Shown here: piece after piece, positions 17,170 to 26,090 of the stretch
Layout of the letters: each line of letters opens with the position of its first letter
Numbering within the stretch: the stretch's first letter is position 1
Origin: Palsa-461 sp040414865
GTDB taxonomy: Bacteria > Actinomycetota > Acidimicrobiia > Acidimicrobiales > RAAP-2
Reading direction: 5' to 3'
DNA length: 64,000 bases
NCBI GenBank assembly: GCA_040414865.1
Contig: JBEDUR010000020.1
Location: 1-64,000, forward strand
The notes under the pieces: generated by a model
What the model was told of the DNA's origin: nothing
Seen by the model: only the letters and a program-made list of their open reading frames with translations
Database searches by the model: none
Made by a program: the position numbers and the translations under genes

Positions 17170-20141
17170 CAACCGAACCGGCCGAGATCGCCGAACCTCT
17201 CAATCAGGAATCCGTCAAAGAAGCGCAGCAGCGGTTCGCCAAGTTCAACCCGCGCCGCATCACCGCTCCCTACCCGCTGACGCCGCTGGTCTTTCTTATC
17301 GGCCTGGCCGCGATGGTCCAGTTCGACGCGTCGGCCTTCGGCATCTTGGTGCCGGACATCAAGAACTCCTACCACCTGAGCCTGGCCGGAGTTTCGTTCA
17401 TCACCGCAGTCAGCCTCCCGCTCGGCCTCCTCGTGGACGTCCCCGTTGGGTACTACGCAGACCGGGTCAAGCGCGTGCGCCTGACGTGCATCGGTCTCGC
17501 CATATTCATGGGCTTCTCGGCTTTGACCGGGGTCGCCGGGGCAATTTCCAGCCTGGCCGTGCTGTATGCCGCCCGCAGTGGCGTGGCTGTCGGCGGTGCC
17601 TTCACATCGACCCAGAACAGCCTGCTCGCCGACTTCTACCCGATCGAGATCAGAACGAGGGTCTATTACACCCAGCGCGCCGCGGTCGCCGCGGCGCTTG
17701 CGCTCGGTCCGGCCGTCGTCGCCCTGTTCGAGCTCTTCTACTCGTGGGAAGTCCCCTTCTTCGTTCTCGCCGCCCCAACCTTGATCTTCATCGCTATGGG
17801 CGTCTTCAAGGTCAAGGAACCCATCCGCGGGCTGCACGAGCGTCGTTACCTCGGTGCGGACGAGGCGACGGCCGAGATCGAGGATGAGCCACCAACGTTC
17901 TCCGAGACGTTCCGGGTCCTCTTCGCCAACCGATCGGCCCGGCGCATCTACTACTCCCTGCCGTTCCTGACCGCGTCAGCGATCGGGATTACCCAGTTCA
18001 CAAGCCTCTTCTACCAGGAGATCCTGCACCTGGACGCCTCCAGGCGAGGCGTCCTCACCTCCCTCTCGGAGCCGGGCGAGTTCATTGGGCTGGGCATCGG
18101 GCTCATCGTTGTCCAGAAGTTGATGGTCAAGGACCCAGGCAAGACAATGCGCCTGATAGCAGCAACAGGCATCGGGTCGGCGGCCTGTCTTGCCGTCTTC
18201 GCGCTCTCGCCGAGCGTCCCCTGGGCCTTTGGTTCTCACTTCCTCTACTTGATGATCACGTCGGCCCTTACGCCCGGGATCTATGCGGTCATCTCACTGG
18301 CCGTCCCCCCGAGAATGCGGACACTCGGCTTTGCAACAAGTTCGCTGTGGTTCATCCTCGGCGTGCCGATCATCCCCATCGTGGGGACCATCGGCGATGC
18401 CTACGGCATCCGGGTCGGAATGTTGATCTTCGTGCCGGTCTATTTGATTGGGTCTTTGGTCCTGGCCTCCTCGGGGAACTTCCTCAACAACGACATCGAG
18501 AAGGTACGGGTCTCGACCCTTGCCCGAGCAGAGGTGCGCAAGGCTCGAATCGAAGGGCGCGCCAATATGCTCATGGTCCGCTCACTTGACGCCGGATACG
18601 AAGGCGTGCAGGTGCTCTTCGGCATCAACCTCGACGTCGAGGACGGCGAGATGCTGGCGATACTCGGGACAAACGGTGCCGGGAAGAGCACGCTGCTCCG
18701 TGTGATCTCTGGGCTTCTCGTTCCGGAGGCAGGGGCCGTCCTGTTCGATGGGCGTGACATCACGAGCTCCGACCCAAACCGGATCGCCGAGAGCGGGATC
18801 ATGCAAGTGCCCGGGGGTCGGGGGATCTTCCCGGGGCTCACGGTGTCCGAGAGCCTCCGAGTGTCGGGTTGGATGTACGAGAAGGAGCCCGAATACCTGA
18901 AGCAGGCAACCGAGCAAGTCCTCGACTACTTCCCCATCCTTCGCACGCGGCTGAACGTGGCCGCTGGGAGCCTGTCAGGTGGCGAGCAGCAGATGCTCAG
19001 CCTGGCGCAGGCCTTCATCGCCAAGCCGCGACTCCTGATGATCGACGAGCTGACCCTCGGGCTCGCCCCGACCGTGATCGAGTCCCTGCTCGAAATCGTC
19101 AAGGCCATCCACGACCGGGGTACCACGGTGATTCTGGTCGAGCAGTCGGTCAACGTCGCGCTCCGGCTCTGCGACCGTGCGGCATTTATCGAGAAGGGCG
19201 AAGTCGTCTTCTGTGGTCCGACCTCCGATCTCCTCGGACGTGAGGACATCGTTCGGGCAGTGTTCCTCGAAGGTGCACGCGGCGATCAGCTCGCCGATGG
19301 GGAAGCGGCCAACGGTCCGACCGCCGTTGAAGAAGAAGCGCGGGTGTGGGACACGTCGGAGCGGAAGGTCGTGCTCTCAGGGCGCGGGCTGCGGAAGAGC
19401 TTCGGCGGCGTCGTCGCCGTGGATGATGTGGACCTTGATCTCCACGATGGGGAGATCCTCGGCCTCATCGGACCAAACGGCGCCGGGAAAACGACCACGT
19501 TCGAGCTCATCTCGGGCGCCCTCAATGCAGACGCCGGTCGGGTCACGATGCACGACCGCGACGTCAGCAACTGGTCACCCGACCGCCGTGCTGAGGCTGG
19601 GCTGGGTCGATCCTTCCAGGCTGCCCGGTTATGGCCCGGTCTGACGGTCCAAGAGACCATCGCCCTCGCCGTCACCAAGAGGATGCACACCCCTGGGGTG
19701 CTGCCCACCCTGTTCTGTATCCCAGGAGTCCGCTCTGCGGAAAGACGGGTCAACCGAGAGGTCGACGAGGTCCTCGAGTGGCTCCATCTCGGGGACTTCC
19801 GAGATCTCCTGACCGGGGACCTCTCGACGGGAACGAGGCGTCTCGTCGAGCTCTCGGTGATTGTCGCGATGCGCCCGAGCATTGTGATGTTGGACGAGCC
19901 ATCGGCCGGCATCGCGCAAGCCGAGACCGAGGAGCTGGTCCCGGTGTTGCGCCAGACCAAAGAGCAGCTCGGCGCATCAATGCTCCTCATCGAACACGAC
20001 ATGGGCGTCATGCGAGCCTTGTCGGACCGAGTCATTGCGATGGACACTGGCTCGGTGGTCGTCGTCGGTAGTCCCGACGAGGTAATGAGCCACCCGAGAG
20101 TCATTGAGTCGTACCTCGGTGCCGCCGCCGGAACCCTGTGA
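17166..20141 (+). CDS. MFS transporter fused to LivF- and LivG-type ABC ATPases
   Basis: A 991-residue three-part fusion. Residues about 40-440 form an MFS transporter (12 hydrophobic segments; motif-A-like GYYADRVKRVR at 95-105). Residues about 465-705 are a LivF-like ATPase: Walker A GTNGAGKST 501-509, signature LSGGEQQ 603-609, Walker B LLMIDELTLG with Asp627/Glu628. Residues about 735-988 are a LivG-like ATPase: Walker A GPNGAGKTT 769-777, degenerate signature LSTGTRR 886-892, Walker B IVMLDEPSAG with Asp910/Glu911. Start ATG overlaps the permease stop (ATGA). In this operon it supplies both ATPases of the importer; what the MFS half does is unknown. Confidence 0.9.
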   Translation: MTTEPAEIAEPLNQESVKEAQQRFAKFNPRRITAPYPLTPLVFLIGLAAMVQFDASAFGILVPDIKNSYHLSLAGVSFITAVSLPLGLLVDVPVGYYADRVKRVRLTCIGLAIFMGFSALTGVAGAISSLAVLYAARSGVAVGGAFTSTQNSLLADFYPIEIRTRVYYTQRAAVAAALALGPAVVALFELFYSWEVPFFVLAAPTLIFIAMGVFKVKEPIRGLHERRYLGADEATAEIEDEPPTFSETFRVLFANRSARRIYYSLPFLTASAIGITQFTSLFYQEILHLDASRRGVLTSLSEPGEFIGLGIGLIVVQKLMVKDPGKTMRLIAATGIGSAACLAVFALSPSVPWAFGSHFLYLMITSALTPGIYAVISLAVPPRMRTLGFATSSLWFILGVPIIPIVGTIGDAYGIRVGMLIFVPVYLIGSLVLASSGNFLNNDIEKVRVSTLARAEVRKARIEGRANMLMVRSLDAGYEGVQVLFGINLDVEDGEMLAILGTNGAGKSTLLRVISGLLVPEAGAVLFDGRDITSSDPNRIAESGIMQVPGGRGIFPGLTVSESLRVSGWMYEKEPEYLKQATEQVLDYFPILRTRLNVAAGSLSGGEQQMLSLAQAFIAKPRLLMIDELTLGLAPTVIESLLEIVKAIHDRGTTVILVEQSVNVALRLCDRAAFIEKGEVVFCGPTSDLLGREDIVRAVFLEGARGDQLADGEAANGPTAVEEEARVWDTSERKVVLSGRGLRKSFGGVVAVDDVDLDLHDGEILGLIGPNGAGKTTTFELISGALNADAGRVTMHDRDVSNWSPDRRAEAGLGRSFQAARLWPGLTVQETIALAVTKRMHTPGVLPTLFCIPGVRSAERRVNREVDEVLEWLHLGDFRDLLTGDLSTGTRRLVELSVIVAMRPSIVMLDEPSAGIAQAETEELVPVLRQTKEQLGASMLLIEHDMGVMRALSDRVIAMDTGSVVVVGSPDEVMSHPRVIESYLGAAAGTL

Positions 20142-20177
20142 GTTGGGGTTCGAAGAGCGCGTAGAGAGGACAGTACT

Positions 20178-21440
20178 TTGAGGAGGACCCATTCCCGCTT
20201 TGCCTGGCGCGCGTTTGCCGCCGTCGGGGCAATGATTTTCCTTCTCAGTGCATGCAGCGTGCAGAAGCACTACAGCGTGCCGACAACCGCGGTCCCCGTG
20301 ACCGGAAACTGCGACACATCGAGAGTCGACGAGATCGGCGCCGCTCTTCCCCTCACAGGTTCCCAGGCTCAACTCGGGAATACGTATATGGACGGTGTCA
20401 AGCTGGCGGTTTCCCACACGAACCACTCTCAGGGGATCCTGATGAAGCACACCTGCCTTTCGCTGGTCTACAAGGATGTCGGCGACAACGTCCACGTCGG
20501 TGACCGCGCCGTGCTCGACCTCGTCAACGGCGAGGTCGTCACCTTCCTCATCGCGCCGTTCCAATCCTCGGTAATCCAGTTCACTGGATCGGACCTCGGA
20601 CAGTCCGGGATCCCCAACACCACGTTCTCCTCTCTCAACCAGACGCGGGACCGGAACAACTACCCGATGACCTTCCCGACGGCGCCGTCTGCATCGGTCC
20701 AGGCTGCGGGCCTGGCCTCCTACGCCAAGAAACAGCACTGGTCCAAGGTCGCCGTGGTCGCCCTCGACGACCCGGCCGGCCAGGAAATGCAGACCGAGTT
20801 CAAACAGGACTTCGCCCACGACGGCCGCTCCATCGTGGGAACGTCCGCAATCGATCCCAACAAGCCGTTTACCTCTGCGAAGCTCGACGCTCTCCGGGCG
20901 GACAATCCGCAGGCGCTGGTCGTGGTCGGCGATACGGCCCAAGTCGGTCAACCACTCATCGCCAGGCAAGCTACGGGATGGACGGTGCCAGTCGCTGTGA
21001 CCGCCGACGGAGCGGACCAGTCGGTCGTGACCCACCTCGGCCCTGCCGGCACGAGCGGGGTGTCCGTGCTGGTGCCGAAGAACGTGGTGCTCTCACCGAA
21101 TGCACAAGCACCATCCAACTGGGGCAACTTCGTCCCAAGTCTGAAGAGCTTCCTCCATGTCTCGAAGCTTCAAGGGTCGGTCATCCCCTACGCCGAGGCC
21201 TACGACGGAACAGAGATGCTCCTCTCGGCAGCCAACAGCATCAACTCTGTTGCCCCAGCCAACATCCAGACGTATCTAGAAAATGCGAACTACCCGGGAC
21301 TTCTCGCCTCCTACAACTTCACGTCCGTTGAGCACACGGGCGTCTCTGAGAACCAACTCACCGTCGCCAACCTCGACAGCCTTTCGGACGGTTTCTTCCA
21401 CAACACGACGAGCAACAGCACCCCGAGCAACGGAGTGTGA
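20178..21440 (+). CDS. Liv-type substrate-binding lipoprotein
   Basis: A 420-residue extracellular binding protein. Its signal peptide ends in a lipobox LSAC (Cys26), so it is lipid-anchored outside the membrane. The body is a type I periplasmic-binding fold (EIGAALPLTGSQAQLGNTYM near residue 55, then SQGILMKHTCLSLVYKDVGD and LVNGEVVTFLIAPFQSSVI). The start is a TTG at 20178 with GAGAGGA upstream. It is the third gene of the fused Liv operon, 36 bp behind the MFS-ATPase gene, and is the presumed cognate binding protein. Confidence 0.85.
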   Translation: MRRTHSRFAWRAFAAVGAMIFLLSACSVQKHYSVPTTAVPVTGNCDTSRVDEIGAALPLTGSQAQLGNTYMDGVKLAVSHTNHSQGILMKHTCLSLVYKDVGDNVHVGDRAVLDLVNGEVVTFLIAPFQSSVIQFTGSDLGQSGIPNTTFSSLNQTRDRNNYPMTFPTAPSASVQAAGLASYAKKQHWSKVAVVALDDPAGQEMQTEFKQDFAHDGRSIVGTSAIDPNKPFTSAKLDALRADNPQALVVVGDTAQVGQPLIARQATGWTVPVAVTADGADQSVVTHLGPAGTSGVSVLVPKNVVLSPNAQAPSNWGNFVPSLKSFLHVSKLQGSVIPYAEAYDGTEMLLSAANSINSVAPANIQTYLENANYPGLLASYNFTSVEHTGVSENQLTVANLDSLSDGFFHNTTSNSTPSNGV

Positions 21441-22008
21441 CGTCCCACGAACAGCCTCGGATCTGAACAGTCCTCGGCGTAGCTTGGCGCCGGAAGCGTT
21501 AGGCATTTTGTCTGACCTTGGGATCAGGGGTGCCGACGGCGTGCCCACCTTGTCCCGGATAGGACGCAGAGCAAAAGGCTCGTCGTAGGGCAGCATCGGA
21601 GAAATCCTCTCGGATTTCTGGGGTGATCGAGGCGGGTTGCCCCCGCATCGAGGGCTCTCCAGCGGGGCTCACGAACTCTTGACCAGGTTGTCAGTCACTG
21701 TCCGGACGCACAGCTCATCGACGGGGTCGCTCCTCCCCAAGGAACTCCCCGGACTAGAGGACCGAGTCGCGGGTTGGCCGGCCGGCCGAGTCGTCGCCGC
21801 TTGCGGTGCCAACGGCGTTGACCGTGGTCCGTCGCTGTCGCCGGTCTGATCCCTCGGAGCTGGCGGAAACCTATCCATAAGGGTTCCGGGCCTTGAGCGT
21901 CGGATGAGACGGCTCGGGACACGCATCGGGGCATTCCGAGGGGGTGCTCTGGGTTCGGTAGGCTTGGGACCGTTGAGGGTGGGCAAAGAGCCCGGACAGG
22001 CCAGGCAG
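21441..22008. other. Intergenic stretch upstream of ABC exporter pair
   Basis: About 570 bp with no recognisable gene. Open frames run through it on both strands but show no domain. It probably carries the end of the Liv operon and the promoter of the exporter pair. The exporter frame remains open back to 21904, so part of the right end could be coding. Confidence 0.4.
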
Positions 22009-23826
22009 ATGCGGAGGGTAGGAAGTCCATCGAAGTCGGCTGACCCGTCCGTTCGCGCCAAGCGCCGGGGTTGGAAGCTTCTCCTGCAGACCACCTTCTT
22101 GGCCAAGTGGTCCCTGGTGATCGGGGTATCGGCCGGCCTGATCTGGACGATCGGCCGGGTCTCCATCCCGAAGTTCACCCAGAATGCGATCGACGCCGGC
22201 ATCATCCAGGGCCGGACTTCCGCGCTTGTCGGCTGGAGCATCGCCATCATCTCAGCTGGGATCGTGTCAGCGACGTGCTCGGGACTTCGTCGTTACCTGG
22301 CCTTTCGGGTTGCTTACTCGGTTGAGACAGAACTGCGAGAGGGGATGTTCTCGAACCTCTGCCGTCTCGATTTCCGGTTCCACGATCGGTCTCAAACCGG
22401 ACAATTGATGGCCCGCTCGGCGACAGATCTCCAGCAGATCAACAGCTTCATCACGATGATTCCGATCTCGATCGCCAACGTGGTCACGGTCGTGGCGATC
22501 GCCATCATCCTCCTCCTCATCAACTGGGCCTTGGCCCTAATCGCCTTGGGTTGCCTCCCCTTTGTGATCCTTGCCGCCAAGCAATTCTCCACCCGCCTCC
22601 ACCCGGTCTCCTTGTCCGTGCAGGAGGAGCTCTCCAACCTTTCGACCGTTGTGGAAGAGAGCGTGACCGGAGTTCGGGCGATCAAGGGGTTGGGTGCCGA
22701 ATATGGTCAGGCTGATCAGATGTCGGGCCAGGTGGGAACGGTCTTCGACCTGATCATGCGGCTCGCTCGCATCCGAGCAAACTTCACACCCTGCCTGGAC
22801 GTGCTCCCCGTCTTTGGGATGGCTGCCGTCCTCTTGTACGGAGGGCTCCAGGTGCTCCACGGGCATCTCACGGTGGGTGGCCTGGTCGCGTTCAACCTGT
22901 ATATGGGGATGTTGGTGGGCCCTCTCCAGATGCTCGGCCAGATCATCGCCCAGGCCCAGCGAGCGCTCGCCTCCGCCGAGCGAGTGGCCGAGATCCTGGA
23001 TGCCACGCCGGTGGTCGCCCAGCCAGTGCATCCTGTGCACCTTCCGCCCGGGACGGGTGAGGTCCAATTCGAGGACGTGGTCTTCGCCTATGGGGAAAAG
23101 GCCCACCCGGTCCTGGACCGGTTCACCCTGACGATCGCCGGCGGCGAGTCGGTCGCGTTGGTGGGAGCGACGGGTGCGGGAAAGACCACGGTCGCGAGAT
23201 TGGTCCCGCGTTTCTACGACCCCGACATTGGAGCGGTTCGCCTCGACGGCGTTGACGTGCGGAACATCGACCTCACCGAGCTACGGCGATCGATCGCCGT
23301 CGTCTTCGAAGATACGTTCCTGTTCAGCGACTCGGTTGGCGACAACATTGCCTTCGGCCAGCCCGATGCATCAGTCGAAGACGTGCTCCGGGCGGCGCGG
23401 CTCGCCGGTGCGGACGAGTTCGTCAACGAGCTTGCCGAGGGTTACGACACGCTTCTCGGAGAGAGAGGCCTGTCGCTTTCGGGAGGTCAACGCCAGCGCA
23501 TCGCTCTTGCTCGAGCGATACTCGCCGACCCTCGGGTGCTCATCCTTGATGACGCGACATCTTCGGTCGATGCCAGCAAGGAGCACGAGATACGCGACGC
23601 GATGGCGACGGTCATGGAAGGGCGGACCACCATCGTGATCTCGCACCGGCCGGTCACGATTGCCCTCGCCAATCGTGTGGTTCTCCTGGACCAAGGCAGA
23701 GTCGTCGCCGACGGCACGCACGAGAGCCTCCTCGAAACCTGCCCCAGGTACCAGGAAGTTCTTGCCCAAGGGGCAGCGATCGACGCTTTTCGAGCCGAGC
23801 TTCGCGCCGAGGAGGTCGACTCCTAA
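22009..23826 (+). CDS. Heterodimeric ABC exporter half A (degenerate Walker B)
   Basis: A 605-residue ABC half-transporter: six membrane helices (about residues 25-305), then a nucleotide-binding domain. Walker A is GATGAGKTT (386-394), the signature is canonical LSGGQ (490-494), and Walker B is LILDD (511-515), with Asp515 where the catalytic Glu is expected. This is the pattern of the non-catalytic half of heterodimeric type IV exporters such as BmrC/TM287. An ATG at 21904 is an alternative start, but the extra sequence looks non-coding. The stop codon shares a base with the next start (TAATG), so half B is coupled. Substrate could be a drug, lipid or peptide. Confidence 0.9.
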   Translation: MRRVGSPSKSADPSVRAKRRGWKLLLQTTFLAKWSLVIGVSAGLIWTIGRVSIPKFTQNAIDAGIIQGRTSALVGWSIAIISAGIVSATCSGLRRYLAFRVAYSVETELREGMFSNLCRLDFRFHDRSQTGQLMARSATDLQQINSFITMIPISIANVVTVVAIAIILLLINWALALIALGCLPFVILAAKQFSTRLHPVSLSVQEELSNLSTVVEESVTGVRAIKGLGAEYGQADQMSGQVGTVFDLIMRLARIRANFTPCLDVLPVFGMAAVLLYGGLQVLHGHLTVGGLVAFNLYMGMLVGPLQMLGQIIAQAQRALASAERVAEILDATPVVAQPVHPVHLPPGTGEVQFEDVVFAYGEKAHPVLDRFTLTIAGGESVALVGATGAGKTTVARLVPRFYDPDIGAVRLDGVDVRNIDLTELRRSIAVVFEDTFLFSDSVGDNIAFGQPDASVEDVLRAARLAGADEFVNELAEGYDTLLGERGLSLSGGQRQRIALARAILADPRVLILDDATSSVDASKEHEIRDAMATVMEGRTTIVISHRPVTIALANRVVLLDQGRVVADGTHESLLETCPRYQEVLAQGAAIDAFRAELRAEEVDS

Positions 23827-25673
23827 TGGGGTGGTGGGGAGACACGGCCATCGACGAAGAGGACCGCCTTGACCGCGAGGAAGCCAAGCATGTCGTCAAG
23901 CGGACGGCCCGCATGCTGCGACCACATCGACGAGGACTCCTGGCGTGCCTTGTCGTCCTGATCATCTACACCGCTGCGATGGAGATCGGACCACTGATCG
24001 TTGGCTATGCCATCGACCACGGCATCATCGGGGAACGAAGTGCCACGGTAGTTGTCGTCTCGGGGATCATCTACCTCGTCGCAGCCCTCGTCATGGCCAT
24101 CACCGAGCGCGCCCAGACCGTGATGGTGAACCGAGTCGGGGAAACCTTTCTTCGAGAGCTGAGGACCAGGGTGTTCCGACACATCTTGTCGCTCTCCATG
24201 CGGTTCTTCGACCGGGAACCCACCGGGCGGCTGGTCACCAGGATGACTTCGGACATCGATGCTCTGGAAATGCTGGTCCAGCAAGGCCTGCTGGTGTTCG
24301 TCACGAGCGGGCTCCTGTTCGTGACGGTGATCATCTTGATGATCGTGCTGTCGCCGATCCTGTTCGGTCTTTGTGCGATTGTCCTGCCGCCGGTCATCCT
24401 CTCGACCAGGAAGTTCCGGCGCGAATCCAACATTGCTTATCTCGCGGTCCGCGATTCGATAAGTCAGACGCTTTCGACGCTCCAGGAATCGCTCGCTGGG
24501 GTACGGGTCGTTCAAGCCTTCGGCCGGGAACGGCATCAATACGAACGTTTTCGGCGGCACAACCGAGCGCAACTCGACGCCAACGTAAACGCGGTACGGA
24601 TCTCGGCGCTGTACTTCCCCGCGATCGAACTCACCACGAGTGTCGCGACGGCGGTCATCGTCGGGGTAGGTGGCGTCCTGGTGGGCGTGCACCTCACTCA
24701 AATCGGCATCGTGACCACGTTCGTCCTCTACCTTGGCCTCCTGATCAACCCGATTCAGCAAATCAGTCAGCTCTTCAATCTCATCCAACAGTCGGGCGCG
24801 GCGTTGAACAAGCTCTATGGACTCCTGGACGTGGCCCCGGAGATCACAGAACCAATTGGCGCCGTTGACCTGCCCGAACGTGGCGCTATCGAGATCACCA
24901 ACGTCGGCTTCTCCTATCGCCCGGGAGAGCTCGACGAGGTTCTGAGCGGAGTGAACCTCAAGGTCGAGCAGGGCGAGCGCCTGGCATTGGTCGGACCGAC
25001 GGGTGCTGGTAAATCCACCCTGGCCAAACTCATGGCCCGCTTCTACGATCCGACAACCGGGGCCGTCCGATATGGCGGGATCGATCTGAGAAACGCATCG
25101 ATCTCGTCGTTACGGCGGCGAATGACCGTCATCCCGCAGGAGGGATTCCTGTTCCACGGTTCGATTCTCGAGAACGTTCGGCTCGGGAAGATGGACGCCT
25201 CAGTGGCCGACGTCCGTCAAGCACTCCGGACTATCGGGGCAGAATCGCGGTTTGATGCTCTTCCCGACGGCTTGGAAACCGAGGTCCGCGAGCGCGGATC
25301 GCGGTTGTCGGCGGGCGAGCGTCAACTCGTGTCGCTGGCCAGAGCAGCTCTGGCCAACCCTGACGTTCTCATCCTCGATGAGGCGACTTCGAACCTCGAC
25401 CCTGGAACCGAATCAGAGGTCGAAGCGGCCATGACCGCGCTGATGAAGGGAAGAACGGTGATCGTGATTGCTCACCGGCTGTCGACGGCGGAGCGCTCCA
25501 ACAAGGTCGCGGTCATAGACGAGGGCCATCTCGTGGAGACCGGTACCCACGATGATCTCTTGGCCGGGGGCGGGCGTTATGCCGAACTGTTCGCTTCGTG
25601 GACCGGGTCGGGCATGGAATCAGGCGACATCTCTGTCATGGATGGCCGGCTCAACGGTCGCAAGACCAGCTAG
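23826..25673 (+). CDS. Heterodimeric ABC exporter half B (catalytic)
   Basis: A 615-residue ABC half-transporter with a longer cytoplasmic N-terminus, six helices and an NBD. Walker A is GPTGAGKST (390-398), the signature is altered to LSAGE (494-498), and Walker B is LILDEATSN with catalytic Glu519. With half A this gives one consensus ATP site (B Walker A/B plus A LSGGQ) and one degenerate site (A Walker A/Asp515 plus B LSAGE), as in characterised heterodimers. It starts on the last base of the half A stop codon. Confidence 0.9.
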   Translation: MGWWGDTAIDEEDRLDREEAKHVVKRTARMLRPHRRGLLACLVVLIIYTAAMEIGPLIVGYAIDHGIIGERSATVVVVSGIIYLVAALVMAITERAQTVMVNRVGETFLRELRTRVFRHILSLSMRFFDREPTGRLVTRMTSDIDALEMLVQQGLLVFVTSGLLFVTVIILMIVLSPILFGLCAIVLPPVILSTRKFRRESNIAYLAVRDSISQTLSTLQESLAGVRVVQAFGRERHQYERFRRHNRAQLDANVNAVRISALYFPAIELTTSVATAVIVGVGGVLVGVHLTQIGIVTTFVLYLGLLINPIQQISQLFNLIQQSGAALNKLYGLLDVAPEITEPIGAVDLPERGAIEITNVGFSYRPGELDEVLSGVNLKVEQGERLALVGPTGAGKSTLAKLMARFYDPTTGAVRYGGIDLRNASISSLRRRMTVIPQEGFLFHGSILENVRLGKMDASVADVRQALRTIGAESRFDALPDGLETEVRERGSRLSAGERQLVSLARAALANPDVLILDEATSNLDPGTESEVEAAMTALMKGRTVIVIAHRLSTAERSNKVAVIDEGHLVETGTHDDLLAGGGRYAELFASWTGSGMESGDISVMDGRLNGRKTS

Positions 25674-26090
25674 CCACCGGTTCGGGAGGCCTCCTCTTTG
25701 TCGCCCACGGGGTGCTTCAGGCGAATCCCGCCAACACGAAGGGCAGCGGGGCGGCAGCTCTGAGGTCACATGGTGGATGGTCGGCAGGTGCCGGCGCTGC
25801 AGCTCCGGCACTCGGCCGCAAAAGACGTCCTGACGCAGTCAATGAACACCGGGCGATCTTCGTCGTGCCTTCAGCTCCGGGCGTGTCCACTGGCTGGCAG
25901 AGCGTTCGGCATCTCGCCGGTCTTCAGAGCCACGACCTTGTCTAAGTGCGGCAGCGACATGCGCGCCGGCTATACCGCTGAGATGGTGCATTACGAAACG
26001 AAAGCCGGGCCTGAAGAAGACTGGGGCGCCAGCCACCGAAGTTGATCGGCAGCTGGCGCCCCAGTTAGCGCCTGTCTGGCGGTGGGGTGC
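25674..26090. repeat. Convergent intergenic region, copy of the array spacer
   Basis: About 420 bp between the plus-strand exporter and the minus-strand first binding-protein gene. No gene seen. The right half is a diverged copy of the 3' spacer found after the other binding-protein genes: the string TCGTCGTGCCTTCAG occurs near 25860 and again near 30560, and the segment leading to the terminator hairpin is similar in all three spacers. Confidence 0.45.
26021..26064 (-). terminator. Terminator hairpin of binding-protein gene 1
   Basis: Perfect 13-bp stem CTGGGGCGCCAGC / GCTGGCGCCCCAG with an 18-nt loop, 27 nt after the minus-strand stop codon. It is followed on the minus strand by TCTTCTTC. 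The same position is occupied by different GC-rich perfect hairpins after the paralogous genes. Confidence 0.7.
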
